Of a stretch of DNA of 64,000 nt, positions 9,440 through 17,493 are shown one piece after another; within the stretch, counting starts at the first letter, position 1, and each line of letters opens with the position of its first letter. Origin of the DNA: 2-12-FULL-35-15 sp036386835. GTDB taxonomy: Bacteria > Bacteroidota > Bacteroidia > 2-12-FULL-35-15. Below the pieces are notes generated by a model. The model worked only from the letters and a program-made list of their open reading frames with translations. It was not told where the DNA came from and searched no databases. A program made the translations under genes and the position numbers. The stretch spans positions 124,001-188,000 of the forward strand of contig DASVUX010000034.1 in the NCBI GenBank assembly GCA_036386835.1, written 5' to 3'.

Positions 9440-10345
9440 CTAAAAGTATCCCGCTTTCTTCCTGTCTTCCATTGCGGCCTCGGAGCGTTTGTCATCTATC
9501 CGGCTGCCCCTTTCCGTGGTGCGGGTCGAAGCAACTTCCTTTACGATCTCCTCCAGTGAATTTGCTTTTGAAAGCACAGCCCCTGTACAGCTGATATCGC
9601 CAATAGTACGGAAGCGTACCTGCATTTTTTCAACCTTTTCACCGGGTTTTAAAGGAATAACATCTGAGTGGGCGTATATCACCCCGTCACGGATAAAACA
9701 CTCGCGCTCATGTGCGAAATAAATCGAAGGGATTTCTATTTTCTCCTGGAGAATATATTGCCACACATCCATCTCCGTCCAGTTACTGATGGGAAAAACC
9801 CTGAAATGCTCACCGGTGCTCTTTTTTCCATTGAACAGGTTCCAGAGTTCAGGCCGCTGGTTCTTTGGGTCCCATTGTCCGAATTCATCTCTGTGCGAGA
9901 AAAACCGCTCTTTTGCCCTGGCTTTTTCTTCATCCCTCCGCGCACCGCCAATACAGGCATCGAATTTATAATTTTCTATCGTATCAAGAAGAGTTACTGT
10001 CTGAAGGATATTCCTGCTGGCATTAAACCCCTTTTCCTCCGTAACCCTTCCGGTATCGATGCTGTCCTGGACAGAGGCAACAACAAGGTGTGCACCGAAT
10101 TTCTCCGCAAGGTTGTCTCGAAAGGTTAGTGTTTCTTCAAAGTTATGCCCGGTATCAATGTGCACAAGTGGAAAAGGAATTTTGGCTGGTGCAAAAGCCT
10201 TGCGGGCTAAATGAAAACAAATAAGACTGTCCTTCCCCCCTGAGAAAAGCAGGGCCGGTTTTTCGAATTGAGCCGCTACCTCACGCAATACGTAGATGCT
10301 TTCGCTTTCTAATTCTTTTAGATGAGTAAGGGTGTGTGGTTTCAT
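9440..10345 (-). CDS. cysD: Sulfate adenylyltransferase small subunit
   Basis: This is the catalytic ATP-sulfurylase subunit of the PP-loop ATP pyrophosphatase superfamily and partner of CysN. The PP-loop SGGKDS is at residues 35-40, followed by the family segments VHIDTGHNFEET and CIGGARRDEEKARAKER. The C-terminus (GSRIDDKRSEAAMEDRKKAGYF region) matches the usual CysD tail. The 301-aa length is normal. The start codon overlaps the cysC stop by four bases, so the two genes are coupled. Confidence 0.97.
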   Translation of the reverse strand: MKPHTLTHLKELESESIYVLREVAAQFEKPALLFSGGKDSLICFHLARKAFAPAKIPFPLVHIDTGHNFEETLTFRDNLAEKFGAHLVVASVQDSIDTGRVTEEKGFNASRNILQTVTLLDTIENYKFDACIGGARRDEEKARAKERFFSHRDEFGQWDPKNQRPELWNLFNGKKSTGEHFRVFPISNWTEMDVWQYILQEKIEIPSIYFAHERECFIRDGVIYAHSDVIPLKPGEKVEKMQVRFRTIGDISCTGAVLSKANSLEEIVKEVASTRTTERGSRIDDKRSEAAMEDRKKAGYF

Positions 10346-10923
10346 TTTATTTTCAACTGTTCTAATATCCTTCTTACGCTTTGTTCAACCGTCCATTCAT
10401 CTGTCCGGATCTCGATATCCGGGTTAACAGGGGCTTCGAATGGCGCATCAATACCTGTAAAGTTCTTTATCTCACCTCGTCTTGCTTTTGCGTATAATCC
10501 TTTAACATCTCTTTTTTCACAAATATTCAAAGGGGTATTGATAAAAATCTCTACAAAATCTTTTTCCCCTATAATAGCTTTTGCAGTGGCTCTGATCTCT
10601 GCGGTAGGGCTGACAAAACAGCAAATGGTTATGATTCCGCAGTTTACAAAGAGTTTGGTGATCTCTGCAATCCTTCTTATATTTTCAGTCCTGTCTGCAT
10701 CACTGAATCCCAGGTTGTTATTGATCCCGGTCCGGATATTATCACCGTCAAGGATCTGCGTAAGCATGCCTTTGGCGTGAAGCTCCTTTTCCAGCGCGAT
10801 AGCAATGGTGGTCTTTCCGGAGCCGCTTAACCCGGTGAACCATAGCGCAACACCTTTCTGGTTCAGCAGGTTCTCTTTGTCCCTGCGCTGCATGATCCGG
10901 TCTGTGGGAAAAATATTATTCAT
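10342..10923 (-). CDS. cysC: Adenylylsulfate (APS) kinase
   Basis: APS kinase phosphorylates APS at the 3' position to give PAPS, the universal sulfuryl donor. The Walker A motif GLSGSGKTT is at residues 31-39. The DGDNIRTGINNNLGFS substrate segment and the CFVSPTAEIR loop with its conserved serine follow in the expected order. At 193 aa it is a stand-alone kinase. It is the first gene of the cysCDN operon and is transcribed divergently from deoC across a 204-base gap that holds candidate promoters for both directions. Confidence 0.96.
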   Translation of the reverse strand: MNNIFPTDRIMQRRDKENLLNQKGVALWFTGLSGSGKTTIAIALEKELHAKGMLTQILDGDNIRTGINNNLGFSDADRTENIRRIAEITKLFVNCGIITICCFVSPTAEIRATAKAIIGEKDFVEIFINTPLNICEKRDVKGLYAKARRGEIKNFTGIDAPFEAPVNPDIEIRTDEWTVEQSVRRILEQLKIK

Positions 10924-11023
10924 TTTCTAAGAGCGCTAAGAGATTTGGCAGTGGGGGCACGTTAACTGAATTGCAGATGTTCCGTTGTCCAGGAATCGTG
11001 AAAAGGCTGTTTTTGCACGCATG

Positions 11024-11031
11024 CAAATGTA
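11024..11031 (-). promoter_or_regulatory. Candidate -7 promoter element for cysCDN
   Basis: On the minus strand this reads TACATTTG, a match to TAnnTTTG. It would give a leader of about 95 bases before the cysC ATG. A short palindrome (TTTGCA CGCA TGCAAA, 11012-11027) overlaps it and could be an operator. The spacing to a -33 box is not clear. Confidence 0.4.
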
Positions 11032-11063
11032 ACCTTTTTTAAAAAGAAAGACGAAATTTTAAA

Positions 11064-11071
11064 TACCTTTG
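11064..11071 (+). promoter_or_regulatory. Candidate -7 promoter element for deoC
   Basis: TACCTTTG fits the Bacteroidota -7 consensus. It lies 56 bases before the deoC ATG and is divergent from the cysC promoter. No clean -33 TTTG is seen upstream; a T-rich tract takes that place. Confidence 0.4.
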
Positions 11072-11127
11072 TTTGTGTATTTTATTGAGATGAAAACGGT
11101 TGAATTATTGAATGTAAATTAAGAAGA

Positions 11128-12039
11128 ATGCCGGTAAGAAACAATATGCCTGACTTCAGGAAATCACCTGTGATTGACCAGGTTGGAATTGAAGAGAGGG
11201 TCGCAAGGTTTACAACAAGAAGCATAAAAAAATCATCGAAGATGCAGGGGCTTAAAATGGTCCTAAGCATGATTGATCTCACCACCCTTGAAGGGAAAGA
11301 TACCGAGGGGAAAGTTAAGCAGATGTGCTATAAAGCTGCCCATCTTCATGATGTGATTCCCGGACTTCCTGCCGTGGCCGCAGTATGTGTTTATCCTTCG
11401 ATGGTTAAAACAGCGAAGGATTCCCTTAAAGGGACAACAGTGAAGGTCGCTTCAGTTTCCACGGCATTTCCAAGTGGTCAATCCACTCCCGAGATCAAAA
11501 TTATGGATACCAGGTTTGCCGTTGAGAATGGTGCTGATGAAATTGATATGGTGATTTCACGTGGTGAATTTCTCAAAGGGAATTACGATTTCGTATTTGA
11601 TGAAATTGCTGCTATAAAAGAAGCCTGCGGGAAAGCACGACTGAAGGTGATCTTTGAGACAGGTGAACTTTCCACTCTCGATAATGTCCGTAGGGTCAGC
11701 GATCTGGCAATGCATGCCGGTGCTGATTTTATTAAGACATCAACAGGAAAGATCTCCCCTGCTGCTACAATGCCGGTAACTCTTGTGATGCTGGAGGCCA
11801 TCAGAGATTATTATTATTCTACCGGAAGAATGGTAGGAATGAAGCCTGCCGGAGGAATATCAACTTCCAAACTGGCAATGCAATACCTGATAATGGTGAA
11901 TGAAACGCTTGGCTCTGCATGGCTGACAAACGAATGGTTCCGCTTTGGTGCAAGCAGCCTTGCAAATGATGTACTGATGCAGATCGCGAAGGAAACACAT
12001 GGTGTGTATCAGAGTTCCGATTACTTTTCAAAGGATTAA
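11128..12039 (+). CDS. deoC: Deoxyribose-phosphate aldolase
   Basis: DeoC reversibly splits 2-deoxyribose-5-phosphate into acetaldehyde and glyceraldehyde-3-phosphate in the cytoplasm. The Schiff-base lysine is in GADFIKTSTGK (Lys203), the second active-site lysine in GMKPAGG (Lys239), and the aspartate in ADEIDMVIS. The length of 303 aa is longer than the ~220-260 aa bacterial type, with an N-terminal extension, and resembles the longer DeoC form. It heads a compact plus-strand run with two aldehyde-dehydrogenase-like genes and cysQ. The aldehyde dehydrogenase could oxidise the acetaldehyde it releases. Confidence 0.94.
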   Translation: MPVRNNMPDFRKSPVIDQVGIEERVARFTTRSIKKSSKMQGLKMVLSMIDLTTLEGKDTEGKVKQMCYKAAHLHDVIPGLPAVAAVCVYPSMVKTAKDSLKGTTVKVASVSTAFPSGQSTPEIKIMDTRFAVENGADEIDMVISRGEFLKGNYDFVFDEIAAIKEACGKARLKVIFETGELSTLDNVRRVSDLAMHAGADFIKTSTGKISPAATMPVTLVMLEAIRDYYYSTGRMVGMKPAGGISTSKLAMQYLIMVNETLGSAWLTNEWFRFGASSLANDVLMQIAKETHGVYQSSDYFSKD

Positions 12040-12093
12040 GAAAGTTAGCTGCAGATTTTTAGTTCTGACAAAGATTTAGTAATTCATACTATA

Positions 12094-13557
12094 ATGACAA
12101 CAAAAGAAATTAAGTTAAATTTTAACCAGGCATGGGACCTGGCACCTGCCCCGGAGGACACCAAACATATTTCCCTTAAAAAGCAATATGATCTATTTAT
12201 AGACGGGGAATTTGTAAAACCCGAAAGCAAGAAATATTTTGCGACATACAACCCTGCTACCGAAGAAAAGCTTGCGGATGTTGCCGAGGCCAATGAAAAG
12301 GATGTGGATAAAGCTGTGAAGGCAGCACGCAGGGCATTTGGCAAATGGAGTAAGCTTTCAGGGAAAGAACGGGGAAAGTATATTTACCGGATTGCAAGGC
12401 TGATGCAGGAAAGGGCAAGAGAATTCGCTGTTATTGAAACATTGGATGGCGGAAAACCGATACGCGAAAGCAGGGATATCGATGTGCCTCTTGCTGCAAA
12501 TCATTTTTTCTATTATGCAGGCTGGGCAGATAAACTGGAATATGCATTCCCGAATAAAAAGCCGAAGCCACTCGGAGTCGCAGGCCAGATAATTCCCTGG
12601 AACTTCCCTTTACTGATGGCAGCATGGAAAATCGCCCCGGCTCTTGCTGCCGGGAATACTGTTGTGTTGAAACCTGCGGAAACCACACCGCTTACTGCAC
12701 TCAAGCTAGCTGAGCTTATCCGCGACAGCGGCCTGCCAAATGGAGTTGTGAATATTATTACAGGTGCGGGAAAAACAGGTGCCGCAATCGTGAACCATCC
12801 TGATATCAATAAAATTGCATTCACAGGATCCACTGATGTAGGAAAGCTTATTCAGAAGTCGGTTGCCGGGAGTGATAAAAAAATAACCCTTGAGCTTGGA
12901 GGAAAAGCTGCCAATATCATCTTTGAAGATGCACCGCTTGACCAGGCTGTAGAGGGGATCATTAACGGGATTTTCTTTAACCAGGGACATGTTTGCTGTG
13001 CCGGTTCCCGTTTGTTTGTGCAGGAAAGCGTGGCCGATATTGTGCTGCGTAAGCTGAAAGACAGGATGGAAACGCTCCGTGTCGGTGATCCTCTGGATAA
13101 GAATACCGATGTGGGGGCCATTAATTCAAAAGAACAATTAGGTAAGATAAACGATTATATAAAGATCGGGACCGACCAGGGTGCCACGGTTTATCAAAGT
13201 ACATGCGGGATACCTTCAAAGGGATATTTTTGCAGGCCGACTATTTTTATGAATGTTTCACAATCGCACAGGATCGTCCAGGAAGAGATCTTCGGGCCGG
13301 TGCTTGCGATCCAGACTTTCCGGACAATTGAAGAAGTGATCGAGAAAGCCAATAACATTCCTTATGGATTATCAGCAGGGGTGTGGACGGATAAAGGTTC
13401 GAAGATCTTCAATCTTACTTCTAAATTAAAAGCAGGCGTTGTATGGGCAAATACATACAATAAGTTTGATCCTGTTTCTCCCTTCGGTGGCTTTAAAGAA
13501 AGCGGATTTGGAAGGGAAGGCGGGCTTCACGGACTGGCCGCTTACCTGGATATTTAA
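12094..13557 (+). CDS. NAD(P)-dependent aldehyde dehydrogenase
   Basis: Oxidises an aldehyde to the acid; acetaldehyde from DeoC is the likely substrate, by context only. The full-length 487-aa ALDH fold is present: cofactor segment PWNFPLLMAAWKIAPALAAGN, general base in LELGGKAANI (Glu267), and catalytic cysteine in NQGHVCCAGSR (Cys301 by alignment with ALDH2 Cys302). The C-terminal SPFGGFKESGFGREGG is standard. It lies 54 bases after deoC and 48 bases before a second, shorter ALDH-like gene. The pair together resembles an ALDH16 protein split in two. Confidence 0.93.
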   Translation: MTTKEIKLNFNQAWDLAPAPEDTKHISLKKQYDLFIDGEFVKPESKKYFATYNPATEEKLADVAEANEKDVDKAVKAARRAFGKWSKLSGKERGKYIYRIARLMQERAREFAVIETLDGGKPIRESRDIDVPLAANHFFYYAGWADKLEYAFPNKKPKPLGVAGQIIPWNFPLLMAAWKIAPALAAGNTVVLKPAETTPLTALKLAELIRDSGLPNGVVNIITGAGKTGAAIVNHPDINKIAFTGSTDVGKLIQKSVAGSDKKITLELGGKAANIIFEDAPLDQAVEGIINGIFFNQGHVCCAGSRLFVQESVADIVLRKLKDRMETLRVGDPLDKNTDVGAINSKEQLGKINDYIKIGTDQGATVYQSTCGIPSKGYFCRPTIFMNVSQSHRIVQEEIFGPVLAIQTFRTIEEVIEKANNIPYGLSAGVWTDKGSKIFNLTSKLKAGVVWANTYNKFDPVSPFGGFKESGFGREGGLHGLAAYLDI

Positions 13558-13605
13558 CCTGGTGGCAAGAAAATAATAACATATTAATACTAATCTACAA
13601 TACCT

Positions 13606-14496
13606 GTGGCATCAACCAGAATAGAAATTCAGAAAACTTATAAGATCTTCATTAACGGACAATTCCCCAGGACAGAGTCGGGGCGTTACTATCCGTTAAA
13701 GAATAAGAAAGGGGATACTACTGCGAATATATGTCTTTGTTCCCGCAAGGATTTCAGGAATGCTGAAGTTGCGGCAAGAACAGCTCAATCAGGCTGGAGC
13801 ACCCGTCCCGCTTTTAACCGTGCACAGATCCTTTACAGGGTTGCTGAAATGCTCGAGGGAAGAAAGGAGCAGTTTATTGCTGAACTAACATTGCAGGGAT
13901 TATCAGCAGGGGCCGCCAGGCGTGAAATAGAGCTGTCAATTGACAGGATGGTCTATTATTCAGGATGGTGTGATAAATACCAGCCGATCTTTAGTTCCGT
14001 GAATCCTGTTGCTACTTCACATTTTAATTTTTCTGTGCCGGAACCTACAGGTGTCGTGGCAGTGATAGCTGATGAAAATTCATCCCTGTTAGGATTGATC
14101 ACCGCGGTTGCTCCGGTAATAGCAGGTGGTAATACCTGTGTGGTTCTTGCTTCAGAAAGCAAACCGCTTTGTGCAGTTACATTTGCCGAGGTGCTGAATA
14201 CATCCGACCTGCCGGCAGGTGTAGTGAACATTTTAACCGGAAGCTCTGCAGAACTGCACCCGTATTTTTCAAATCACATGGATGTGAATGCGGTTGTGTA
14301 TTACAGGGATAACAAGGCTGAAATCAAGGCCATCAAAGAGAATGCTTCCCTGAATGTGAAGCGCGTTTTCATTTATAATAAAACCGATATTTTTTCTGAT
14401 GATGCACAAAGCCCTTATTATATTTCGGACCTGCAGGAGATAAAAACAACATGGCATCCGATCGAAAATATCGGTACCGCAAAGGCTGGATATTAA
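13606..14496 (+). CDS. Aldehyde dehydrogenase-like protein lacking the catalytic half
   Basis: A 296-aa ALDH homologue covering only the N-terminal/cofactor-domain part: FINGQFPRTESGRYY, the middle PTGVVAVIADENSSLLGLI, and DLPAGVVNILTG align with the gene before it. After that no catalytic Cys/Glu region exists and the protein ends in an unrelated-looking tail. It starts with GTG. It is not an obvious frameshift remnant, since cysQ begins nine bases after its stop and no catalytic half is found downstream. ALDH16 proteins carry just such a non-catalytic second ALDH domain; here it would be a separate polypeptide, probably pairing with the upstream enzyme. That role is inferred. Confidence 0.8.
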   Translation: MASTRIEIQKTYKIFINGQFPRTESGRYYPLKNKKGDTTANICLCSRKDFRNAEVAARTAQSGWSTRPAFNRAQILYRVAEMLEGRKEQFIAELTLQGLSAGAARREIELSIDRMVYYSGWCDKYQPIFSSVNPVATSHFNFSVPEPTGVVAVIADENSSLLGLITAVAPVIAGGNTCVVLASESKPLCAVTFAEVLNTSDLPAGVVNILTGSSAELHPYFSNHMDVNAVVYYRDNKAEIKAIKENASLNVKRVFIYNKTDIFSDDAQSPYYISDLQEIKTTWHPIENIGTAKAGY

Positions 14497-14505
14497 ATAA
14501 TTCGG

Positions 14506-15306
14506 ATGGAATCAAAGATGAACGAATTATTGATAATGGCTATAAAGGCCGCTTTAAAAGGTGGTGAAGAAATACTGAAAGTATATGGTTCGGAATTTTC
14601 TATAGAGCAAAAGGATGATAAATCCCCATTAACACTTGCGGATAAGAATGCACACGAATCAATTTGCAGTGACCTCGAAGATTCAGGATTTAATGTGTTA
14701 AGTGAGGAAGGCAGGAATATCCCTTACAATGAAAGGAAAAGCTGGGATTATTTCTGGATGGTGGATCCGCTGGATGGAACAAAAGAATTTATAAAAAGAA
14801 ACGGTGAGTTTACCGTGAACATAGCACTTATCAATGAGCAGAAAGCAGTTCTTGGAGTAATCTATATTCCGGTGACCAGAACGCTTTATTTTGCAGCTAA
14901 AGATACAGGCAGCTTTAAATTGATAATTACCGGGATCCTTCCTGATACCCTCGAAGGAATAATATCTGTAGCAACCCGGCTGCCGGTGGAATTGCGATCT
15001 AAAAAGTTTACGGTTGTTGCCAGTCGCTCACACTTGTCTGAAGAAACAGAGATGTTTATTGATGGATTGAGGACAGTGCATAAAGATGTTGAATTTATTT
15101 CTTCAGGAAGCTCTGTCAAGCTTTGCCTTGTTGCAGAAGGTGCTGCAGACGTGTATCCGCGTTTCGCCCCCACAATGGAATGGGATACTGCCGCAGGGCA
15201 GGCCATTTGTGAAATTGCCGGAAAGGGAGTAATAGACTATTCTGCGAACAAACCTCTCCTCTACAACAAGCACGATCTTTTAAACCCATGGTTTATTGTG
15301 AAATAG
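14506..15306 (+). CDS. cysQ: 3'(2'),5'-bisphosphate nucleotidase CysQ
   Basis: CysQ hydrolyses PAP, the by-product left when PAPS is used, to AMP; it belongs to the Mg-dependent, lithium-sensitive inositol monophosphatase superfamily. The metal-binding motif WMVDPLDGTKEF (Asp87, Asp90) and the second motif AEGAADVYPRFAPTMEWDTAAG are both intact. It is 266 aa; an alternative start is the ATG at 14518. It follows the short ALDH-like gene by nine bases and precedes gmd. Together with cysCDN 4 kb away, it closes a PAPS synthesis and recycling loop around this region. Confidence 0.93.
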   Translation: MESKMNELLIMAIKAALKGGEEILKVYGSEFSIEQKDDKSPLTLADKNAHESICSDLEDSGFNVLSEEGRNIPYNERKSWDYFWMVDPLDGTKEFIKRNGEFTVNIALINEQKAVLGVIYIPVTRTLYFAAKDTGSFKLIITGILPDTLEGIISVATRLPVELRSKKFTVVASRSHLSEETEMFIDGLRTVHKDVEFISSGSSVKLCLVAEGAADVYPRFAPTMEWDTAAGQAICEIAGKGVIDYSANKPLLYNKHDLLNPWFIVK

Positions 15307-15332
15307 AGCATCAGTTCAGGATCTGATACAAT

Positions 15333-15362
15333 CCGGGCTTCCACACCCCGGGCGGTTTTTTG
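15333..15362 (+). terminator. Possible terminator between cysQ and gmd
   Basis: CCGGG (15333-15337) can pair with CCCGG (15347-15351), followed by GCGG and a T-rich run. The stem is short, so this is tentative. Confidence 0.4.
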
Positions 15363-15416
15363 CTTTTTAAACGCTTTTATTTCGTATTATTGCATACTAT
15401 AAAACTGCGATAAAAA

Positions 15417-16505
15417 ATGAGTAAAGTAGCATTGATTACAGGGATCACCGGACAGGATGGCGCTTATTTAGCTGAATTGTTATTAAGCAAAGGGTATATT
15501 GTCCACGGGGTAAAGCGGAGGAGCTCCCTGTTTAATACTGACCGCATCGATCACCTTTATAAGGATCAGCATGAAAAACAGGTTAAATTCTTTCTTCATT
15601 ACGGTGACCTTACTGATTCAACCAACCTGATCAGGATCATCCAGGAAACTCAGCCTGATGAGATCTACAACCTTGCTGCCCAGTCCCATGTTAAAGTTTC
15701 ATTTGAGACCCCGGAATATACCGCCAATGCCGATGGGATCGGTACTCTTCGGATCCTTGAAGCGATCCGGATCCTTAAAATGGAAAGTAAAACACGATTT
15801 TACCAGGCTTCTACTTCTGAAATGTATGGCTTTGTCCAGGAAGTTCCTCAAAAGGAGACTACACCATTCTATCCTCGCTCACCTTACGGAGTGGCCAAAG
15901 TTTACGGATTCTGGATCACGAAGAATTACAGGGAAGCGTATAACATGTATGCCTGCAACGGAATATTATTCAATCACGAAAGCCCTTTAAGGGGAGAAAC
16001 ATTTGTTACAAGAAAGATCACGCGTGCAGCTGCCAAGATCCATCTTAACCTCCAGGATAAGCTTTTTCTCGGGAACCTTGATGCTGAGCGCGACTGGGGA
16101 CATGCAAAGGATTATGTTGAAGGAATGTGGATGATGCTCCAGCAGAAAGAAGCGGATGATTACGTCCTGGCAACCGGAAAAAAAATAACAGTACGCAGGT
16201 TTGTTGATCTTGCATTCGCTGAAGTTGGGATCACTTTGAAATGGGAAGGCAAGGGAGTGGATGAAAAAGGAATTGACAGTGCAAACGGTAAGGTCCTTGT
16301 GGAAGTGGACCCAGCTTATTTCAGGCCGACAGAGGTTGACCTCCTGATAGGTGATGCTTCAAAAGCAAAGAAGAATATGGGCTGGGAGCCGAAACATACC
16401 CTCGAACAATTGGTAAAGGAAATGATGGCGCATGATGTTAAGCTGTTCCAGAAGGATAAATACCTTCTTGATGGCGGTCATGATGTGATGAATTTTCATG
16501 AATAA
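15417..16505 (+). CDS. gmd: GDP-mannose 4,6-dehydratase
   Basis: Converts GDP-D-mannose to GDP-4-keto-6-deoxymannose, the first step to GDP-L-fucose and related sugars. It is an extended short-chain dehydrogenase with the NAD(P) motif GITGQDGAYLAELL near residues 8-21 and the catalytic Tyr157-x3-Lys161 in SPYGVAKVYG, preceded by QASTSEMYG. The length of 362 aa is usual. The fcl gene follows 18 bases later, so GDP-L-fucose is the expected product. The region downstream is devoted to surface polysaccharide. Confidence 0.97.
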   Translation: MSKVALITGITGQDGAYLAELLLSKGYIVHGVKRRSSLFNTDRIDHLYKDQHEKQVKFFLHYGDLTDSTNLIRIIQETQPDEIYNLAAQSHVKVSFETPEYTANADGIGTLRILEAIRILKMESKTRFYQASTSEMYGFVQEVPQKETTPFYPRSPYGVAKVYGFWITKNYREAYNMYACNGILFNHESPLRGETFVTRKITRAAAKIHLNLQDKLFLGNLDAERDWGHAKDYVEGMWMMLQQKEADDYVLATGKKITVRRFVDLAFAEVGITLKWEGKGVDEKGIDSANGKVLVEVDPAYFRPTEVDLLIGDASKAKKNMGWEPKHTLEQLVKEMMAHDVKLFQKDKYLLDGGHDVMNFHE

Positions 16506-16523
16506 TCTGAAGCCAGATAGGAA

Positions 16524-17459
16524 ATGACAGAAATGCAGAAAAGCTCTAAGATCTATATTGCCGGGCATCGCGGTATGGTTGGATCAGCGATACACCGTAA
16601 GCTGAAGGCCGATGGCTTTTCAAATTTTATATTCCGCACATCATCAGAACTTGATCTTAGAAATCAGCAGGCCGTTGCTGATTTTTTTGCAAAGGAACAG
16701 CCCGAATATGTGTTCCTCGCTGCCGCTAAAGTAGGTGGTATCGTTGCAAATAATACTTACCGTGCGGATTTTATTTATGAGAACATGATGATCCAAAGCC
16801 ACGTGATTCATCAATCATATTTAAACAAGGTTAAAAAATTGTTATTCCTGGGGTCTTCATGTATTTATCCTAAGATGGCCCCGCAGCCGCTGAAGGAAGA
16901 TTATTTGCTCACGGGCACACTTGAGCCAACAAATGAGCCATATGCAATTGCAAAGATAGCAGGCATTAAAATGTGCGATGCTTACAGGGACCAGTATGGC
17001 TGTAATTTTATTTCGGTAATGCCGACTAACCTTTATGGCCCTAACGATAATTACGATCTTAAAAACTCACACGTTCTGCCTGCTCTTATTAGAAAATTTC
17101 ATGTAGCAAAGAATGAGAATGCCCCCACTGTTGAGATCTGGGGAACGGGTTCACCGTTAAGGGAATTCCTTCATGCGGATGACCTTGCCGATGCATGCTG
17201 TTATTTAATGCAGCATTACAATGAGCCGGGCTTAGTGAATATCGGAGTAGGGCATGACATCAGCATAAAGGAGCTTGCGCTCCTTGTAAAGAAGATCGTT
17301 GGCTTTGAGGGAGAATTAAAGTTTGATACAAGCAAGCCTGACGGTACCCCGAGAAAATTAATGGACGTAAGCAAGCTGCACTCATTCGGCTGGAAAGATA
17401 AGATCGGTCTTGAAGAAGGTATATCGGCAGTTTACCAAGAAGTAAAAGAGAAGCTTTAA
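16524..17459 (+). CDS. fcl: GDP-L-fucose synthase
   Basis: NADPH-dependent epimerase/reductase that turns GDP-4-keto-6-deoxymannose into GDP-L-fucose. The cofactor motif GHRGMVGSAIHRKL is near residues 13-26, and the catalytic Tyr140-x3-Lys144 lies in NEPYAIAKIAG. The GSSCIYPKMAPQP segment is diagnostic of this family. It is 311 aa and directly follows gmd in the same operon. The GDP-fucose probably serves the polysaccharide pathway whose later genes follow. Confidence 0.97.
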   Translation: MTEMQKSSKIYIAGHRGMVGSAIHRKLKADGFSNFIFRTSSELDLRNQQAVADFFAKEQPEYVFLAAAKVGGIVANNTYRADFIYENMMIQSHVIHQSYLNKVKKLLFLGSSCIYPKMAPQPLKEDYLLTGTLEPTNEPYAIAKIAGIKMCDAYRDQYGCNFISVMPTNLYGPNDNYDLKNSHVLPALIRKFHVAKNENAPTVEIWGTGSPLREFLHADDLADACCYLMQHYNEPGLVNIGVGHDISIKELALLVKKIVGFEGELKFDTSKPDGTPRKLMDVSKLHSFGWKDKIGLEEGISAVYQEVKEKL

Positions 17460-17493
17460 ACTTGCTTTTTAACTATAAAAAATCCTTGCCCTT

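Noticed and set aside
13606..14496. Short ALDH-like gene as a pseudogene cut by a frameshift.
   Set aside because: No remnant of the catalytic half occurs before cysQ, which starts nine bases later, and the frame is clean with a normal start and composition. A separate non-catalytic subunit fits better.
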